Assembly (NCBI RefSeq): GCF_006715305.1
Contig: NZ_VFMY01000001.1
Span: 3,906,001 to 3,970,000 of the forward strand
Source: Arthrobacter sp. SLBN-100
Lineage (GTDB): Bacteria; Actinomycetota; Actinomycetes; Actinomycetales; Micrococcaceae
Length of the DNA: 64,000 nt
Direction of reading: 5' to 3'
Both the position numbers and the translations under genes were made by a program. The notes under the pieces are model-generated. The model was not told where the DNA came from and did no database searches. It saw only the letters and a list, made by a program, of their open reading frames with translations. Shown in pieces: positions 1 through 8,868 of the stretch; the first letter of the stretch is position 1; every line of letters starts with the position of its first letter.

Positions 1-1
1 C

Positions 2-2101
2 GTGGGCGGACGGGCCAAGATCATGTGGATCTCCACCTTCCACTCATCCTGCGTCCGCATCCTCCGGCAGGAGGCGGCCAACGTCGGCCTGAAGTCGAAC
101 TTCTCCATCTACGACTCCGCTGACTCCCTGCGGCTGGTCACGCAGGTCTCCAAAGCCCTGGACCTGGACCCCAAGAAGTTTGCGCCCAAAGCCATCCAGC
201 ACAAGATCTCGGCGTTGAAGAACGAGCTCATCGATGCCGATTCATACGCCTCTGCAGCGAACTACAACGATCCCTTCGAGCAGGCTGTGGCTGATGTCTT
301 CAAGGGCTACACGCAGCGGCTGCGGCAGGCGAACGCCATGGACTTCGACGACCTCATCGCGGAAACCGTCTACATGTTCCGGGCCTTCCCTGCCCTCGCG
401 GAATCCTACCGCCGGCGGTTCCGGCACGTGATGGTGGACGAATACCAGGACACCAACCACGCCCAGTACTCTTTGGTGCGCGAGATTGTGGGGGAGGGGC
501 CGGGGGCATCGGAGCTAACGGTGGTGGGCGACTCGGACCAGTCCATCTACGCCTTCCGGGGCGCTGATATCCGCAACATCGTGGAGTTCGAGAAGGACTA
601 CCCCGAGGCGCAGACCATCAAGCTGGAGCAGAACTACCGCTCCACGCAGAATATCCTCAGCGCGGCCAATTCGGTCATTTCGCGGAACCCCAACCGCCCG
701 GAAAAGCGGCTGTGGACCGCCGAGGGCGAAGGCCACAAGATCATCGGCTACGTGGGCGAGAACGAGCATGACGAAGCCCAGTTCATCGCCAAGGAAATTG
801 ACCGGCTCCAGGACGAGGAGAACCTCCGCCCCGGGGACGTCGCCATCTTCTACCGGACCAACGCCCAGTCGCGCTCCATCGAAGACGTGCTGGTCCGCGT
901 GGGCCTGCCGTACAAGGTGGTGGGTGGTACGCGCTTCTACGAGCGCAAGGAGATCAAGGACGCCCTCGCCTACCTTCGCGTCCTGGTTAATCCGGACGAC
1001 GACGTCAACCTCCGCCGGGTCCTCAACGAACCAAAGCGCGGCATCGGTGACCGCGCCGAGGGGGCAGTGGCCGCGCTGGCGCAGCGCGAACGTACGTCGT
1101 TCATGGCTGCCGCCCGCCGGGCCGAACAGGCTCCGGGCATGGCTACCCGCTCCGTGAACGCCGTACTCGGGTTCGTGAAACTGCTGGATGACCTGGCAGA
1201 AGTGGCCGCCGGTTCGGGCGCGGCGGCGGCACTTGAGGCCGTCCTGGAGCAGACCGGCTACCTGGCAGCGCTGCGCACCAGCACCGATCCGCAGGACGAG
1301 TCCCGGGTGGAAAACCTGGCCGAACTCGTCGCCGTCGTCCGTGAATACGAACAGGAGAACCCGGAAGGGTCACTGGAGGCCTTCCTGGAGCAGGTGTCCC
1401 TGGTGGCTGATGCCGACCAAATTCCCGATGCTCCGGGGGCGGACATCGATGCCGCCGTCGCCGAGGCAAAACGGCTCGGAGTGGTCACCCTCATGACGCT
1501 GCACACGGCCAAGGGGCTTGAGTTCCCGGTGGTGTTTCTGACCGGCATGGAACACGGGCTGTTCCCGCACCAGCGTTCAGCGACGGATCCGAAGGAACTG
1601 GCGGAAGAACGCCGGCTTGCCTATGTGGGGCTCACCCGCGCCCGGAAGCGCCTCTATGTCACGCGTTCGGAGGTCCGCAGCATGTGGGGGCAGAGCCAGT
1701 ACAACCCTGCCAGCCAGTTCCTGGAGGAAATTCCCGCCGAGCTCCTGGAATGGAAGCGCGAAGGAACCAGCAGGCAGTCCAACTGGGGCGGCGGATCCAT
1801 CAGTTCGGGCCGCTACAGCGGATCCTTCTGGGGTGCCGGGACCGCCCGCGGTGCTGCTGCCGACCCTTCGGCCGGTTTCAATGCCGATGTCCCCGCTGTT
1901 ATTGCCCGGAACCGGGTGCAGCCGCAAAAAGAGATCGTCGCCGTCAGCGTGGGGGACAAGGTCAACCACACGAGCTTCGGCAACGGAACGGTCCTGGCAC
2001 TGGAAGGTGCCGGGGACAAGACCGTGGCGAAGGTGAAGTTCGACGTCGGCGAAAAGCGGCTGCTGCTGCGGTACGCGCCGCTCACCAAACTCGACGCTTA
2101 G
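2..2101 (+). CDS. pcrA: ATP-dependent DNA helicase UvrD/PcrA, 5' end missing
   Basis: SF1A helicase that unwinds DNA in repair and replication restart. The visible 699 codons carry the Walker B motif (VDEYQDT, near residue 144), motif III (VVGDSDQSIYAFRGAD), motif IV (LEQNYRST), motif V (TLHTAKGLEFPVVFL) and motif VI (EERRLAYVGLTRAR). The C-terminal ~50 residues (VGDKVNHTSFGNGTV...) look like the Tudor-like tail of PcrA. The Q motif and Walker A lie upstream of base 1, so the gene is cut by the window edge and the apparent GTG at base 2 is not its start. PcrA is usually about 750-850 residues, so roughly 100 are missing. UvrD2 and other UvrD-like proteins are less likely given the PcrA-type tail. 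Confidence 0.95.
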   Translation: MGGRAKIMWISTFHSSCVRILRQEAANVGLKSNFSIYDSADSLRLVTQVSKALDLDPKKFAPKAIQHKISALKNELIDADSYASAANYNDPFEQAVADVFKGYTQRLRQANAMDFDDLIAETVYMFRAFPALAESYRRRFRHVMVDEYQDTNHAQYSLVREIVGEGPGASELTVVGDSDQSIYAFRGADIRNIVEFEKDYPEAQTIKLEQNYRSTQNILSAANSVISRNPNRPEKRLWTAEGEGHKIIGYVGENEHDEAQFIAKEIDRLQDEENLRPGDVAIFYRTNAQSRSIEDVLVRVGLPYKVVGGTRFYERKEIKDALAYLRVLVNPDDDVNLRRVLNEPKRGIGDRAEGAVAALAQRERTSFMAAARRAEQAPGMATRSVNAVLGFVKLLDDLAEVAAGSGAAAALEAVLEQTGYLAALRTSTDPQDESRVENLAELVAVVREYEQENPEGSLEAFLEQVSLVADADQIPDAPGADIDAAVAEAKRLGVVTLMTLHTAKGLEFPVVFLTGMEHGLFPHQRSATDPKELAEERRLAYVGLTRARKRLYVTRSEVRSMWGQSQYNPASQFLEEIPAELLEWKREGTSRQSNWGGGSISSGRYSGSFWGAGTARGAAADPSAGFNADVPAVIARNRVQPQKEIVAVSVGDKVNHTSFGNGTVLALEGAGDKTVAKVKFDVGEKRLLLRYAPLTKLDA

Positions 2102-2150
2102 GAATGGCCAGGCGCCCAGTAAAGCGCCGCCATGAAGGATAATGGGGCCC

Positions 2151-2849
2151 ATGCGACGGAATGTTCTGGGGATCTTCGCCGCCCTGATCCTGACGGCGGC
2201 CACTGCCTGTACCATCACCACCCAGGATCCCGGCTACGTCCCGCCGCCACCGTTGCCGCCTATGGAACAGCTGGAACAGGCCACTGTGGTGGACGCCAAA
2301 AGCTTTGCCAACGGTGATGGTGTTATCTCTTTCATTACGGAAGACCGCACCGTTGCCTGTTCCCTGACTGCGGCCAGGGGGGAGCACGTGAACTTGCCTT
2401 ACGAGCAGAACAACTTTGGCGATACGGCCAACAACAAACTCGCAACCGTACCCGTGGCCCACTGTGAACTGGCCAAGTACCCGCAGCCAAAGGGCGAGGA
2501 CGTCAAGGACGACTGCGCCGGAATCAACCTCGGGTACCTGGGCGGCGTTGCCCTGCTCACCCCGGACAGTGCCCGGTACGGGGAATGCCGCTCCGGCGTC
2601 ACACAAATGGAAGCAACGTACGGCCCCAAGGGAAGCAAAGCCGGCGCCATGGCCCAGCTGCAGGTACTCGGGGATGGGCAGAACCTCGAAGGGAACGGCC
2701 TGCGCTGTTCTGCCTATAAAGGCGGGGTGGCATGCGGAAACGTCTCCGCCGGCGTCGGATTCTTTGTTTCCCCGGAGCATTACGAGCTGATTTCCGGACC
2801 GGAAGAAACTGCCTCCACGGGGCCCGCAGAGCCCTCAAAAACCCCGTAA
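2151..2849 (+). CDS. putative secreted lipoprotein, unknown function
   Basis: A 232-residue protein with an N-terminal MRRN, a hydrophobic stretch and a Cys at residue 20 (LTAATAC), consistent with a lipoprotein signal although the lipobox is not canonical. A Pro-rich linker follows (PPPPLPPM). The mature part has several Cys residues (VACSLT, AHCEL, DDCAG, GECRS, LRCSA, VACGN) that could form disulfides outside the cell. I chose ATG 2151 over ATG 2142 because AAGGA (2135-2139) is better spaced from it. It is probably cotranscribed with nothing else, since pcrA ends 49 bp upstream. I do not recognise a named family. Confidence 0.75.
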   Translation: MRRNVLGIFAALILTAATACTITTQDPGYVPPPPLPPMEQLEQATVVDAKSFANGDGVISFITEDRTVACSLTAARGEHVNLPYEQNNFGDTANNKLATVPVAHCELAKYPQPKGEDVKDDCAGINLGYLGGVALLTPDSARYGECRSGVTQMEATYGPKGSKAGAMAQLQVLGDGQNLEGNGLRCSAYKGGVACGNVSAGVGFFVSPEHYELISGPEETASTGPAEPSKTP

Positions 2850-3072
2850 TTCCGCGGTTTTTCTACGCTCCATAGAATAGTGTCCTTACTCACATAAGCG
2901 GTAGTCTGGGACGGGCCCGTCCCTTCAAAGGGCTAGAGTTCCCAGTGGAGCATCACGCCGCGTGGCTCGTTTCCAACCGGCCGCCGGTGCGTGCAATTCC
3001 GCAGCCCGGTCATCGTCTTTCGATGGTGTCCGACTGTACAGAAACTACTTCGACGTAGAAGGACACTAAACC

Positions 3073-4242
3073 GTGGACCTGTTTGAATACCAGGCGCGCG
3101 ATATGTTCGAGGCGCACGGTGTACCCGTGCTTGCCGGCATCGTGGCGCACACCCCAGAAGAAGCAAAGGCAGCTGCCGAAAAGATCGGCGGCGTAACTGT
3201 CGTCAAAGCACAGGTCAAGGTTGGCGGCCGCGGCAAGGCCGGCGGCGTGAAGGTCGCAAAGTCCGCTGATGAGGCACTTGAGCACGCCACCAACATCCTG
3301 GGCATGGACATCAAGGGCCACACCGTCAACAAGGTGATGATCGCCCAGGGTGCGGATATCGCCGAGGAATACTACTTCTCCGTCCTGCTGGACCGGGCCA
3401 ACCGCAACTACCTGGCCATGTGCTCGGTTGAAGGCGGCATGGAAATCGAACAGCTCGCCGTCGAACGCCCCGAGGCGCTGGCCAAGGTTGCCATCGACCC
3501 CGCCGTGGGCATCGACCAGGCCAAGGCCGACGAAATCGTCGCAGCCGCAGGCTTCGCTGAGGAACTCCGCGGCAAGGTCGCCGACGTGATCCTCAAGCTC
3601 TGGGACGTTTTCAAGAAGGAAGACGCCACCCTCGTAGAGGTCAACCCGCTCGTCAAGACCGGCGCCGGTGAGATCGTGGCCCTGGACGGCAAGGTCTCCC
3701 TCGACGAGAACGCCGACTTCCGCCACGCCAAGCACGCCCTCCTTGAAGACAAGGAGGCAGCTGACCCGCTTGAAGCCAAGGCAAAGGCGCAGGACCTCAA
3801 CTACGTCAAGCTGGACGGCGAAGTGGGCGTCATCGGCAACGGTGCAGGCCTGGTCATGTCTACCCTCGACGTCGTTGCTTACGCCGGTGAGAACCACGGC
3901 AACGTCAAGCCCGCCAACTTCCTGGACATCGGCGGTGGAGCCTCGGCTGAGGTGATGGCCGCAGGCCTGGACGTCATCCTGGGCGACGAGCAGGTCAAGT
4001 CCGTGTTCGTCAACGTCTTCGGCGGCATCACCGCCTGTGACGCCGTGGCCAAGGGCATCGTCGGCGCGCTGGCCGAGCTGGGCCACACCGCGAACAAGCC
4101 GCTGGTAGTCCGCCTCGACGGCAACAACGTCGAAGAAGGCCGCCGCATCCTGAACGAGGCCAACCACCCGCTGGTTACCCTGGCCGCCACCATGGACGAG
4201 GGCGCCGACAAGGCCGCCGAGCTCGCCAACGCAGCGAAGTAA
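3073..4242 (+). CDS. sucC: succinyl-CoA synthetase (ADP-forming) beta subunit
   Basis: Beta subunit of the TCA-cycle enzyme that interconverts succinyl-CoA and succinate with nucleotide phosphorylation. It has 389 residues, the normal length. The N-terminus ([19 protein letters not shown]) and ATP-grasp region ([20 protein letters not shown]) are typical, as are [22 protein letters not shown] and the C-terminal ligase-CoA segment [16 protein letters not shown]. The start is GTG 3073, behind AGAAGGA. sucD follows 11 bp downstream with its own ATG, so the two subunits are made from one transcript. Confidence 0.97.
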   Translation: MDLFEYQARDMFEAHGVPVLAGIVAHTPEEAKAAAEKIGGVTVVKAQVKVGGRGKAGGVKVAKSADEALEHATNILGMDIKGHTVNKVMIAQGADIAEEYYFSVLLDRANRNYLAMCSVEGGMEIEQLAVERPEALAKVAIDPAVGIDQAKADEIVAAAGFAEELRGKVADVILKLWDVFKKEDATLVEVNPLVKTGAGEIVALDGKVSLDENADFRHAKHALLEDKEAADPLEAKAKAQDLNYVKLDGEVGVIGNGAGLVMSTLDVVAYAGENHGNVKPANFLDIGGGASAEVMAAGLDVILGDEQVKSVFVNVFGGITACDAVAKGIVGALAELGHTANKPLVVRLDGNNVEEGRRILNEANHPLVTLAATMDEGADKAAELANAAK

Positions 4243-4253
4243 AGGGACGCACC

Positions 4254-5156
4254 ATGTCTATCTACCTCAATAAAGACTCCAAGGTCATCGTCCAGGGCAT
4301 CACCGGCGGCGAAGGTACCAAGCACACCGCCCTGATGCTGAAGGCCGGCACCAACATCGTGGGCGGCGTCAATGCCCGCAAGGCCGGAACCACCGTCCTG
4401 CACGGCGACAACGAAATCAACGTCTACGGCACCGTCAAGGAAGCCATCGCCGAAACCGGCGCTGACGTCTCCATCGTCTTCGTCCCGCCGGCATTCACCA
4501 AGAACGCCGTGGTCGAAGCGATCGAAGCCGGCATCGGCCTCGTCGTCGTCATCACCGAAGGCGTGCCGGTCCAGGACTCCGCCGAATTCTGGGCACTGGC
4601 CCAGTCCAAGCTGGACGCCGACGGCAACCAGGTCACCCGCATCATCGGCCCGAACTGCCCCGGCATCATCACCCCGGGCGAGGCCCTGGTGGGTATCACC
4701 CCGGCCAACATCACGGGCAAAGGCCCCATCGGCCTGGTCTCCAAGTCCGGCACCCTGACCTACCAGATGATGTACGAACTGCGTGACCTCGGCTTCTCCA
4801 CCGCCATCGGCATCGGCGGGGACCCCGTCATCGGCACCACGCACATCGACGCCCTGGCCGCGTTCGAAGCTGACCCCGAGACCAAGGCCATCGTGATGAT
4901 CGGCGAAATCGGCGGCGACGCAGAAGAGCGCGCAGCCGACTTCATCAAGGCCAACGTCACCAAGCCGGTTGTCGGCTACGTGGCCGGTTTCACCGCGCCC
5001 GAGGGCAAGACCATGGGCCACGCCGGCGCCATCGTCTCCGGTTCCGCCGGAACCGCCCAGGCCAAGAAGGAAGCCCTCGAAGCTGCAGGCGTCAAGGTCG
5101 GCAAGACGCCGTCCGAGACCGCCAAGCTGCTGCGCGAAGTTTACGCAGCACTCTAG
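4254..5156 (+). CDS. sucD: succinyl-CoA synthetase alpha subunit
   Basis: Alpha subunit, 300 residues. It carries the CoA-binding Rossmann domain ([21 protein letters not shown]) and the phosphorylated active-site histidine in [13 protein letters not shown] (near residue 247). [17 protein letters not shown] is also characteristic. It ends at TAG 5154-5156, just before a strong palindrome that probably ends the sucCD transcript. Confidence 0.97.
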   Translation: MSIYLNKDSKVIVQGITGGEGTKHTALMLKAGTNIVGGVNARKAGTTVLHGDNEINVYGTVKEAIAETGADVSIVFVPPAFTKNAVVEAIEAGIGLVVVITEGVPVQDSAEFWALAQSKLDADGNQVTRIIGPNCPGIITPGEALVGITPANITGKGPIGLVSKSGTLTYQMMYELRDLGFSTAIGIGGDPVIGTTHIDALAAFEADPETKAIVMIGEIGGDAEERAADFIKANVTKPVVGYVAGFTAPEGKTMGHAGAIVSGSAGTAQAKKEALEAAGVKVGKTPSETAKLLREVYAAL

Positions 5157-5168
5157 TACTTCCCCAAA

Positions 5169-5233
5169 GCAACGCGGGGTCACTTCCCGCCCATTCCACA
5201 CGATGGGATGGGCAGGGAGTGACCCCGCGTTGC
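5169..5233. repeat. palindromic repeat, family A (CAACGCGGGGTCA ends)
   Basis: A long imperfect palindrome with arms of about 29 bases (5169-5197 and 5205-5233). The outer 13 bases of each arm, CAACGCGGGGTCA, are identical to those of the palindrome at 19860-19922, but the inner arms differ. It lies 12 bp after sucD and may serve as its transcription terminator, although no T-run follows. Confidence 0.8.
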
Positions 5234-5244
5234 CTGTTTAAGCA

Positions 5245-5297
5245 GTACGACGACGGCAGGTCACCTTTTCTGAAAAGGCGACCTGCCGTCGTCGTAC
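5245..5297. terminator. perfect 18-bp stem hairpin between convergent genes
   Basis: The arms 5245-5262 and 5280-5297 are exact reverse complements. An inner CCTTTT/AAAAGG stem extends the hairpin after one mismatch. It sits directly beside the family A palindrome, between sucD on the plus strand and the SRPBCC gene on the minus strand. It can act as a bidirectional terminator. Its outer bases, GTACGACGACGGC, resemble those of other hairpins in the window. Confidence 0.7.
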
Positions 5298-5306
5298 CTT
5301 TGCGCC

Positions 5307-5789
5307 CTACACCTTGGCGCCGCTGAGCAGCTCGTCCAGCCGCTCGTAGCCTTCGCTCATGCCGCCCTCCATTCCGGACTGCGCCATCCCGTCCCTCGCC
5401 TCCTGGCTGGGGTGGACGGAGTGGCCCCGCAGGCGGGTCCGCCCGTTGCCGAGGTCCTCGAACGTCATGAATTCCAGGCTGACCACATCCGGGTAACCCC
5501 CGAACTCGAAGGTCTGGATAGCGAACTCATTGTCCCGGACCGTATGGAAGATGCCCTTGAACTCGTAGGGGATCCCCTCCGGCCCAGTGTGCAGGTAGCT
5601 GTAGCTGCCGCCGGTCCGGAAATCGTAGTGGTCGATGTCCATTTTGTAACCCCGCGGGCCCAGCCACTGGACGATCAAATCGGGTTCCTTGTGGGCGCGG
5701 AACACGTCCGCGACGGGGAAATCAAACTCGCGCTCGTAATCGATGAAGGGAACGCCCTCAGGAACGCTGAGTTTCAGGGAATTGCTCAT
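5307..5789 (-). CDS. SRPBCC (AHSA1/START-like) domain protein
   Basis: A 160-residue protein of the activator-of-Hsp90-ATPase-1-like SRPBCC fold, which binds hydrophobic ligands in a deep pocket. Typical family text includes REFDFPVADVFRAHKEPDLI, QWLGPRGYKMDIDHYDFRTGG and GGYPDVVSLEFM. I chose ATG 5789, preceded by GAGGAG, over an in-frame start at 5912 that would run into the neighbouring gene. The ArsR-family gene ends 16 bp upstream on the same strand. ArsR-SRPBCC pairs of this kind are common in actinobacteria, with the regulator thought to control its partner. The substrate is unknown. Confidence 0.9.
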   Translation of the reverse strand: MSNSLKLSVPEGVPFIDYEREFDFPVADVFRAHKEPDLIVQWLGPRGYKMDIDHYDFRTGGSYSYLHTGPEGIPYEFKGIFHTVRDNEFAIQTFEFGGYPDVVSLEFMTFEDLGNGRTRLRGHSVHPSQEARDGMAQSGMEGGMSEGYERLDELLSGAKV

Positions 5790-5805
5790 GATGACTCCTC
5801 GGAGG

Positions 5806-6147
5806 TTAGCCGCCGCTGGCCGCAGCGTTTGATCTAAGAACGGCGTCGAGGCTCCGGAACTGCCCTTCCTTGACCAACCTGTACTGGTCGATCCAGGCGG
5901 TGAGCGCCTCAAGCCGGGCCGGGTTCAGGTGTACGGGCCGGCGCTGTGCATCCCTGGTCCGCGTGACCAGTCCAGCCTGCTCGAGTACCTGGATATGTTT
6001 CGAGACCGCCTGCTTGGAAATTTCGAAGGGTTCCGCCAATTCGTTAACAGTGGCCGCGCCCCGGCTGAGCCGGGCGATGATGCTCCGCCGCACGGGGTCG
6101 GCCAAGGCCATAAAGGCCAAGTCCAGTGCCGCGCTCTCGGGGTTCAT
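5806..6147 (-). CDS. ArsR-family winged-helix transcriptional regulator
   Basis: A 113-residue ArsR/SmtB-type repressor. The wHTH is clear (LADPVRRSIIARLSRGAATVNELAE, then ISKQAVSKHIQVLEQAGLV). I see no cysteine metal site, which fits the non-metal ArsR subgroup paired with SRPBCC proteins. The start is ATG 6147, behind AAAGG; a TTG at 6171 is an alternative. The inverted repeat at 6183-6200 just upstream is a likely autoregulatory operator. Confidence 0.9.
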   Translation of the reverse strand: MNPESAALDLAFMALADPVRRSIIARLSRGAATVNELAEPFEISKQAVSKHIQVLEQAGLVTRTRDAQRRPVHLNPARLEALTAWIDQYRLVKEGQFRSLDAVLRSNAAASGG

Positions 6148-6182
6148 GACGGGCCTTTCATCCTTATTCAACCTGCATCTTT

Positions 6183-6200
6183 ATCAACCTTTCGGTTGAT
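6183..6200. promoter_or_regulatory. candidate ArsR operator (ATCAACC/GGTTGAT)
   Basis: Seven-base arms, ATCAACC (6183-6189) and GGTTGAT (6194-6200), separated by TTTC. It lies 36 bp upstream of the ArsR start codon, where an autorepressor would bind. A further CAACC half-site is visible near 6169. Confidence 0.5.
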
Positions 6201-6272
6201 TAAGCGTAGCGCGGACAGGTGCTCATTTCAAGGGTGTTTCATTTCAAGGGGCTTGTAACCCAGAAGCGCAAT

Positions 6273-6295
6273 TTGTTAGTATGTCAGTACAAACT
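6273..6295 (+). promoter_or_regulatory. regulatory element copy 1, upstream of tautomerase
   Basis: This 23-bp segment matches 6760-6782 at 21 of 23 positions. The shared core is TATGTCAGTACAAACT, preceded by TTGT at the same distance. It overlaps a plausible -10 (TAGTAT, 6277-6282) whose -35 would be TTGTAA (6253-6258). It is probably the site of a regulator shared with the iol operon. Confidence 0.55.
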
Positions 6296-6312
6296 ATCGA
6301 AGGAGAAGCTCC

Positions 6313-6717
6313 GTGCCTCTTGTCCGCATTGACGTGAATGAAGGACGCTCTGCCGAGGAGCTCCAGCAGCTCAGTCGCGGTATCCACGATGCGATTCTCG
6401 CGGAGTACGGCATCCCGGAACGGGACTACTTCCACATCCTCACCGAACATCGGCAGGGCCAGATCTTCGCCCAGGATGCAGGGCTGGGATTTGAACGGAC
6501 GCGCGCGGTGGTGATGATTCAGATCTTCACCCAGGGCGGGCGTTCGCAGGAGGCCAAGCAGCGGCTCTTTGCCGCGGTGGCCGGAAAGCTTGCGAGGCTT
6601 GGCGTTGCCGGGGAGGACGTCTTTATTGGCTATGTCGAAAACACTGCCGGCGACTGGTCCTTCGGCTTTGGCCGCGCCCAGTACGTGACGGGCGAATTGG
6701 CCGTCCCCAAGAAGTAG
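6313..6717 (+). CDS. tautomerase-family protein resembling malonate semialdehyde decarboxylase
   Basis: A 134-residue member of the tautomerase superfamily. After removal of Met it begins with Pro1, the catalytic base of the family. From memory it lines up with the MSAD subgroup: Asp37 is kept, the HRxG(Q/E) and DxGLG(F/Y) segments match, and so does the C-terminal VENTAGDWSFGFGRAQYVTGEL. MSAD uses two arginines near positions 73 and 75; here only one (R76 in GGRSQE) seems present, so decarboxylase activity is not assured. The start is GTG 6313, behind AAGGAGAAG. The promoter shares a 23-bp element with the iol operon just downstream, whose aldolase step releases malonate semialdehyde. cis-CAAD-like or plain tautomerase activity are alternatives. 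Confidence 0.8.
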   Translation: MPLVRIDVNEGRSAEELQQLSRGIHDAILAEYGIPERDYFHILTEHRQGQIFAQDAGLGFERTRAVVMIQIFTQGGRSQEAKQRLFAAVAGKLARLGVAGEDVFIGYVENTAGDWSFGFGRAQYVTGELAVPKK

Positions 6718-6722
6718 CCGCT

Positions 6723-6748
6723 GCGCCCATCTACTGCAGGATGGGCGC
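6723..6748 (+). terminator. hairpin after the tautomerase gene
   Basis: Perfect 9-base arms (GCGCCCATC and GATGGGCGC) with an 8-base loop, starting 6 bases after the stop codon. There is no T-run, so it may be a weak terminator or an mRNA 3' end stabiliser. Confidence 0.55.
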
Positions 6749-6759
6749 CACACCATCGG

Positions 6760-6797
6760 TTGTAAATATGTCAGTACAAACTTTTGACAGGACATTC
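6760..6797 (+). promoter_or_regulatory. iol operon promoter/operator region
   Basis: Two elements sit side by side. 6760-6782 is the second copy of the 23-bp tautomerase element. 6784-6797 reads TTGACAGGACATTC and matches TTGATAGGACATAC in front of the gntR gene (19766-19779) at 12 of 14 positions. TTGACA (6784-6789) could also serve as the -35 box, so a bound repressor would block RNA polymerase. A -10 near 6807-6812 is weak. Confidence 0.55.
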
Positions 6798-6904
6798 AAT
6801 CTAGGGCAAAGTAGTGGCTGTGGCCCTCACCACGGCCTACCAGTCCCGGAATTCCTGCCGCTTTGAAGGATTCGAGTTCCACATCAGAAAGGTCCACGAT
6901 CACC

Positions 6905-7930
6905 GTGACCCACGAGCTTCTTACGATCGGGCGCATCAGCGTTGATATCTACCCGAACGACATTGGGGTTGGCCTGGAGGATGTTAATTCCTTCGGCAAA
7001 TACCTTGGTGGTTCCCCCTCCAACGTAGCCGTCGCCGCGGCCCGGCATGGCCGCCGGACCGGCGTGATCACCCGCACCGGGGATGATGCGTTCGGTAAGT
7101 ACCTGCACCGGGAGCTGCGCAAGTTCAACGTCGATGACACCTATGTCACGCCGGTCAAGGACTGGCCCACGGCGGTGACTTTCTGCGCGATCCAGCCGGC
7201 GACGGACGAGTTCCCGCTCTACTTCTACGGCCGTTTTCCCACCGCACCGGACCTGCAGATCAAGGCCGGCGAGCTGGACCTGGACGCCATCCGCAACGCG
7301 GGGATCTTCTGGTCCACCGTGACGGGCCTGTGCCAGGAACCCAGCCGCAGCGCACACATCGCCGCTCATGAGGCACGTCCGCGGACAGGCCTGGCCGAGG
7401 GGCAGTTCACCATCCTGGACCTGGACTACCGGCCCATGTTCTGGGCCTCGGAAGAGGAGGCCCGCGCCGAGGTTGCCAAGATCCTGCCCCACGTCACGGT
7501 CGCGATCGGCAATGACAAGGAATGCGCCGTGGCCGTGGGGGAGGGGAGTCCCGATGAGCAGGCGGACCGGCTGCTGGCCGCCGGCGTTGAGATCGCCGTC
7601 GTCAAGCTCGGTCCCGAAGGCGTCATGGCCAAGACCCGCACGGAGCGTGTCGTCTCAGCCCCGGTGCCGGTGGAAACCGTCAACGGCCTGGGTGCCGGGG
7701 ATTCCTTCGGCGGGGCCTTCTGCCACGGACTGCTCTCAGGCTGGCCGCTGGCCCAGGTGCTGGACTACGCCAACGCCGCCGGCGCCATCGTCGCGTCCCG
7801 CCTGTCCTGCGCCGATGCCATGCCGACGCCGGAGGAGGTCACCTCGCTGCTGGCCGAACGCGGCCGCCCGGTACCCGGCACCGTTTCCGGCGCCGCCCCG
7901 CAGCTTGCCACCGAAGGAGCAGTCCTGTGA
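6905..7930 (+). CDS. iolC: 5-dehydro-2-deoxygluconokinase
   Basis: PfkB-family sugar kinase that phosphorylates 5-dehydro-2-deoxy-D-gluconate (DKG) to DKGP in inositol catabolism. The N-terminus (LLTIGRISVDIYPNDIGV) and GGSPSNVAVAAARHGRRTGVI are typical of IolC, and the PfkB ATP/anion-hole signature NGLGAGDSFGGAF is intact. I chose GTG 6905 (giving THELLTIGR), behind GAAAGG; a TTG at 6863 lacks a ribosome site. First gene of the main iol operon. Its stop overlaps the next start (GTGA). Confidence 0.93.
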   Translation: MTHELLTIGRISVDIYPNDIGVGLEDVNSFGKYLGGSPSNVAVAAARHGRRTGVITRTGDDAFGKYLHRELRKFNVDDTYVTPVKDWPTAVTFCAIQPATDEFPLYFYGRFPTAPDLQIKAGELDLDAIRNAGIFWSTVTGLCQEPSRSAHIAAHEARPRTGLAEGQFTILDLDYRPMFWASEEEARAEVAKILPHVTVAIGNDKECAVAVGEGSPDEQADRLLAAGVEIAVVKLGPEGVMAKTRTERVVSAPVPVETVNGLGAGDSFGGAFCHGLLSGWPLAQVLDYANAAGAIVASRLSCADAMPTPEEVTSLLAERGRPVPGTVSGAAPQLATEGAVL

Positions 7931-8862
7931 CCCTCACGCCTCTTACCTCCACCAAGGCGGTGGACGACGATCCCCGCCGCTACGAGCACCTGAGCACCAT
8001 CCGGCTCGAAGATCCCGAAGCTGTGGCCCGCGCCGCCAAAGCCCGGCGCCGCCACCCGGGAGTCAAAGCGGGAAAGCAGAACTTCATCGTCGCGGCCGAC
8101 CACCCGGCACGCGGCGCCCTGGCTGTCGGCTCGGATCCGGTAGCCATGGCCGACCGCCGCCAGCTGTTGGACCGTTTGCAGATCGCGCTGGCCAATCCGG
8201 CCGTTGACGGTGTCCTGGCCTCGCCGGACATTATGGATGACCTTCTGCTGTTGGGCGCCCTGGACGGCAAGCTGGTGTTCGGTTCGATGAACCGCGGCGG
8301 CCTGTCCGGCCTGGTCAACGAGTTCGATGACCGCTTCACGGGCCACACGGCCGCGGCGCTGGCAGCCCTTGGCGCGGACGGCGGCAAGATGCTGACCCGC
8401 ATCTGCCTGGGCGACCCGGACACCGTTGCCACCTTGGAGGCCACGGCGAAGGCCATTGATTCGCTGGCCGAGCGCAGGCTGATCGCGATGGTGGAACCGT
8501 TCCTCTCGGTCCGCGAAAACGGTCGGGTCCGCAACGACCTGTCCACCAACGCGGTGATCAAGTCCGTCGCGATCGCCGAAGGACTGGGCTCCACCAGTGC
8601 CTACACGTGGATGAAGCTCCCTGTCGTGGCGGACATGGAGCGCGTCATGGCCGCGACCACCATGCCCACGGTCCTGCTGGGCGGGGACCCGGACGGGTCC
8701 CAGGATGAGGTCTTCGCCGCCTGGGAAGCCGCCCTCGCCTTGCCTGGTGTTCAAGGCCTCACCGTGGGCCGGACGCTTTTGTACCCAGCCGACGGGGATG
8801 TGGCAGGCGCCGTCGCTCTGGCCGCTTCCCTCCTCAACCACACCGCAGAAGTATCGGAGTAG
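7927..8862 (+). CDS. Cgl0159-family (beta/alpha)8 aldolase, likely DKGP aldolase
   Basis: A 311-residue protein of the actinobacterial Cgl0159/deoxyribose-phosphate-aldolase-like family found in iol operons. Recognisable segments are FIVAADHPARGALAVGSDP, DGVLASPDIMDDLLLLGAL and TVGRTLLYP. By position between iolC and iolD it most likely cleaves DKGP to dihydroxyacetone phosphate and malonate semialdehyde, replacing the unrelated IolJ of Bacillus. That role is inferred from context. Translation is coupled to iolC through a 4-base GTGA overlap. Confidence 0.85.
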   Translation: MTLTPLTSTKAVDDDPRRYEHLSTIRLEDPEAVARAAKARRRHPGVKAGKQNFIVAADHPARGALAVGSDPVAMADRRQLLDRLQIALANPAVDGVLASPDIMDDLLLLGALDGKLVFGSMNRGGLSGLVNEFDDRFTGHTAAALAALGADGGKMLTRICLGDPDTVATLEATAKAIDSLAERRLIAMVEPFLSVRENGRVRNDLSTNAVIKSVAIAEGLGSTSAYTWMKLPVVADMERVMAATTMPTVLLGGDPDGSQDEVFAAWEAALALPGVQGLTVGRTLLYPADGDVAGAVALAASLLNHTAEVSE

Positions 8863-8868
8863 CCTTCC

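Noticed and set aside
2908..2923. Perfect 16-base palindrome GGGACGGGCCCGTCCC upstream of sucC.
   Set aside because: It has no loop and no clear promoter relation; in sequence this GC-rich a short GC palindrome is not convincing evidence of a site.
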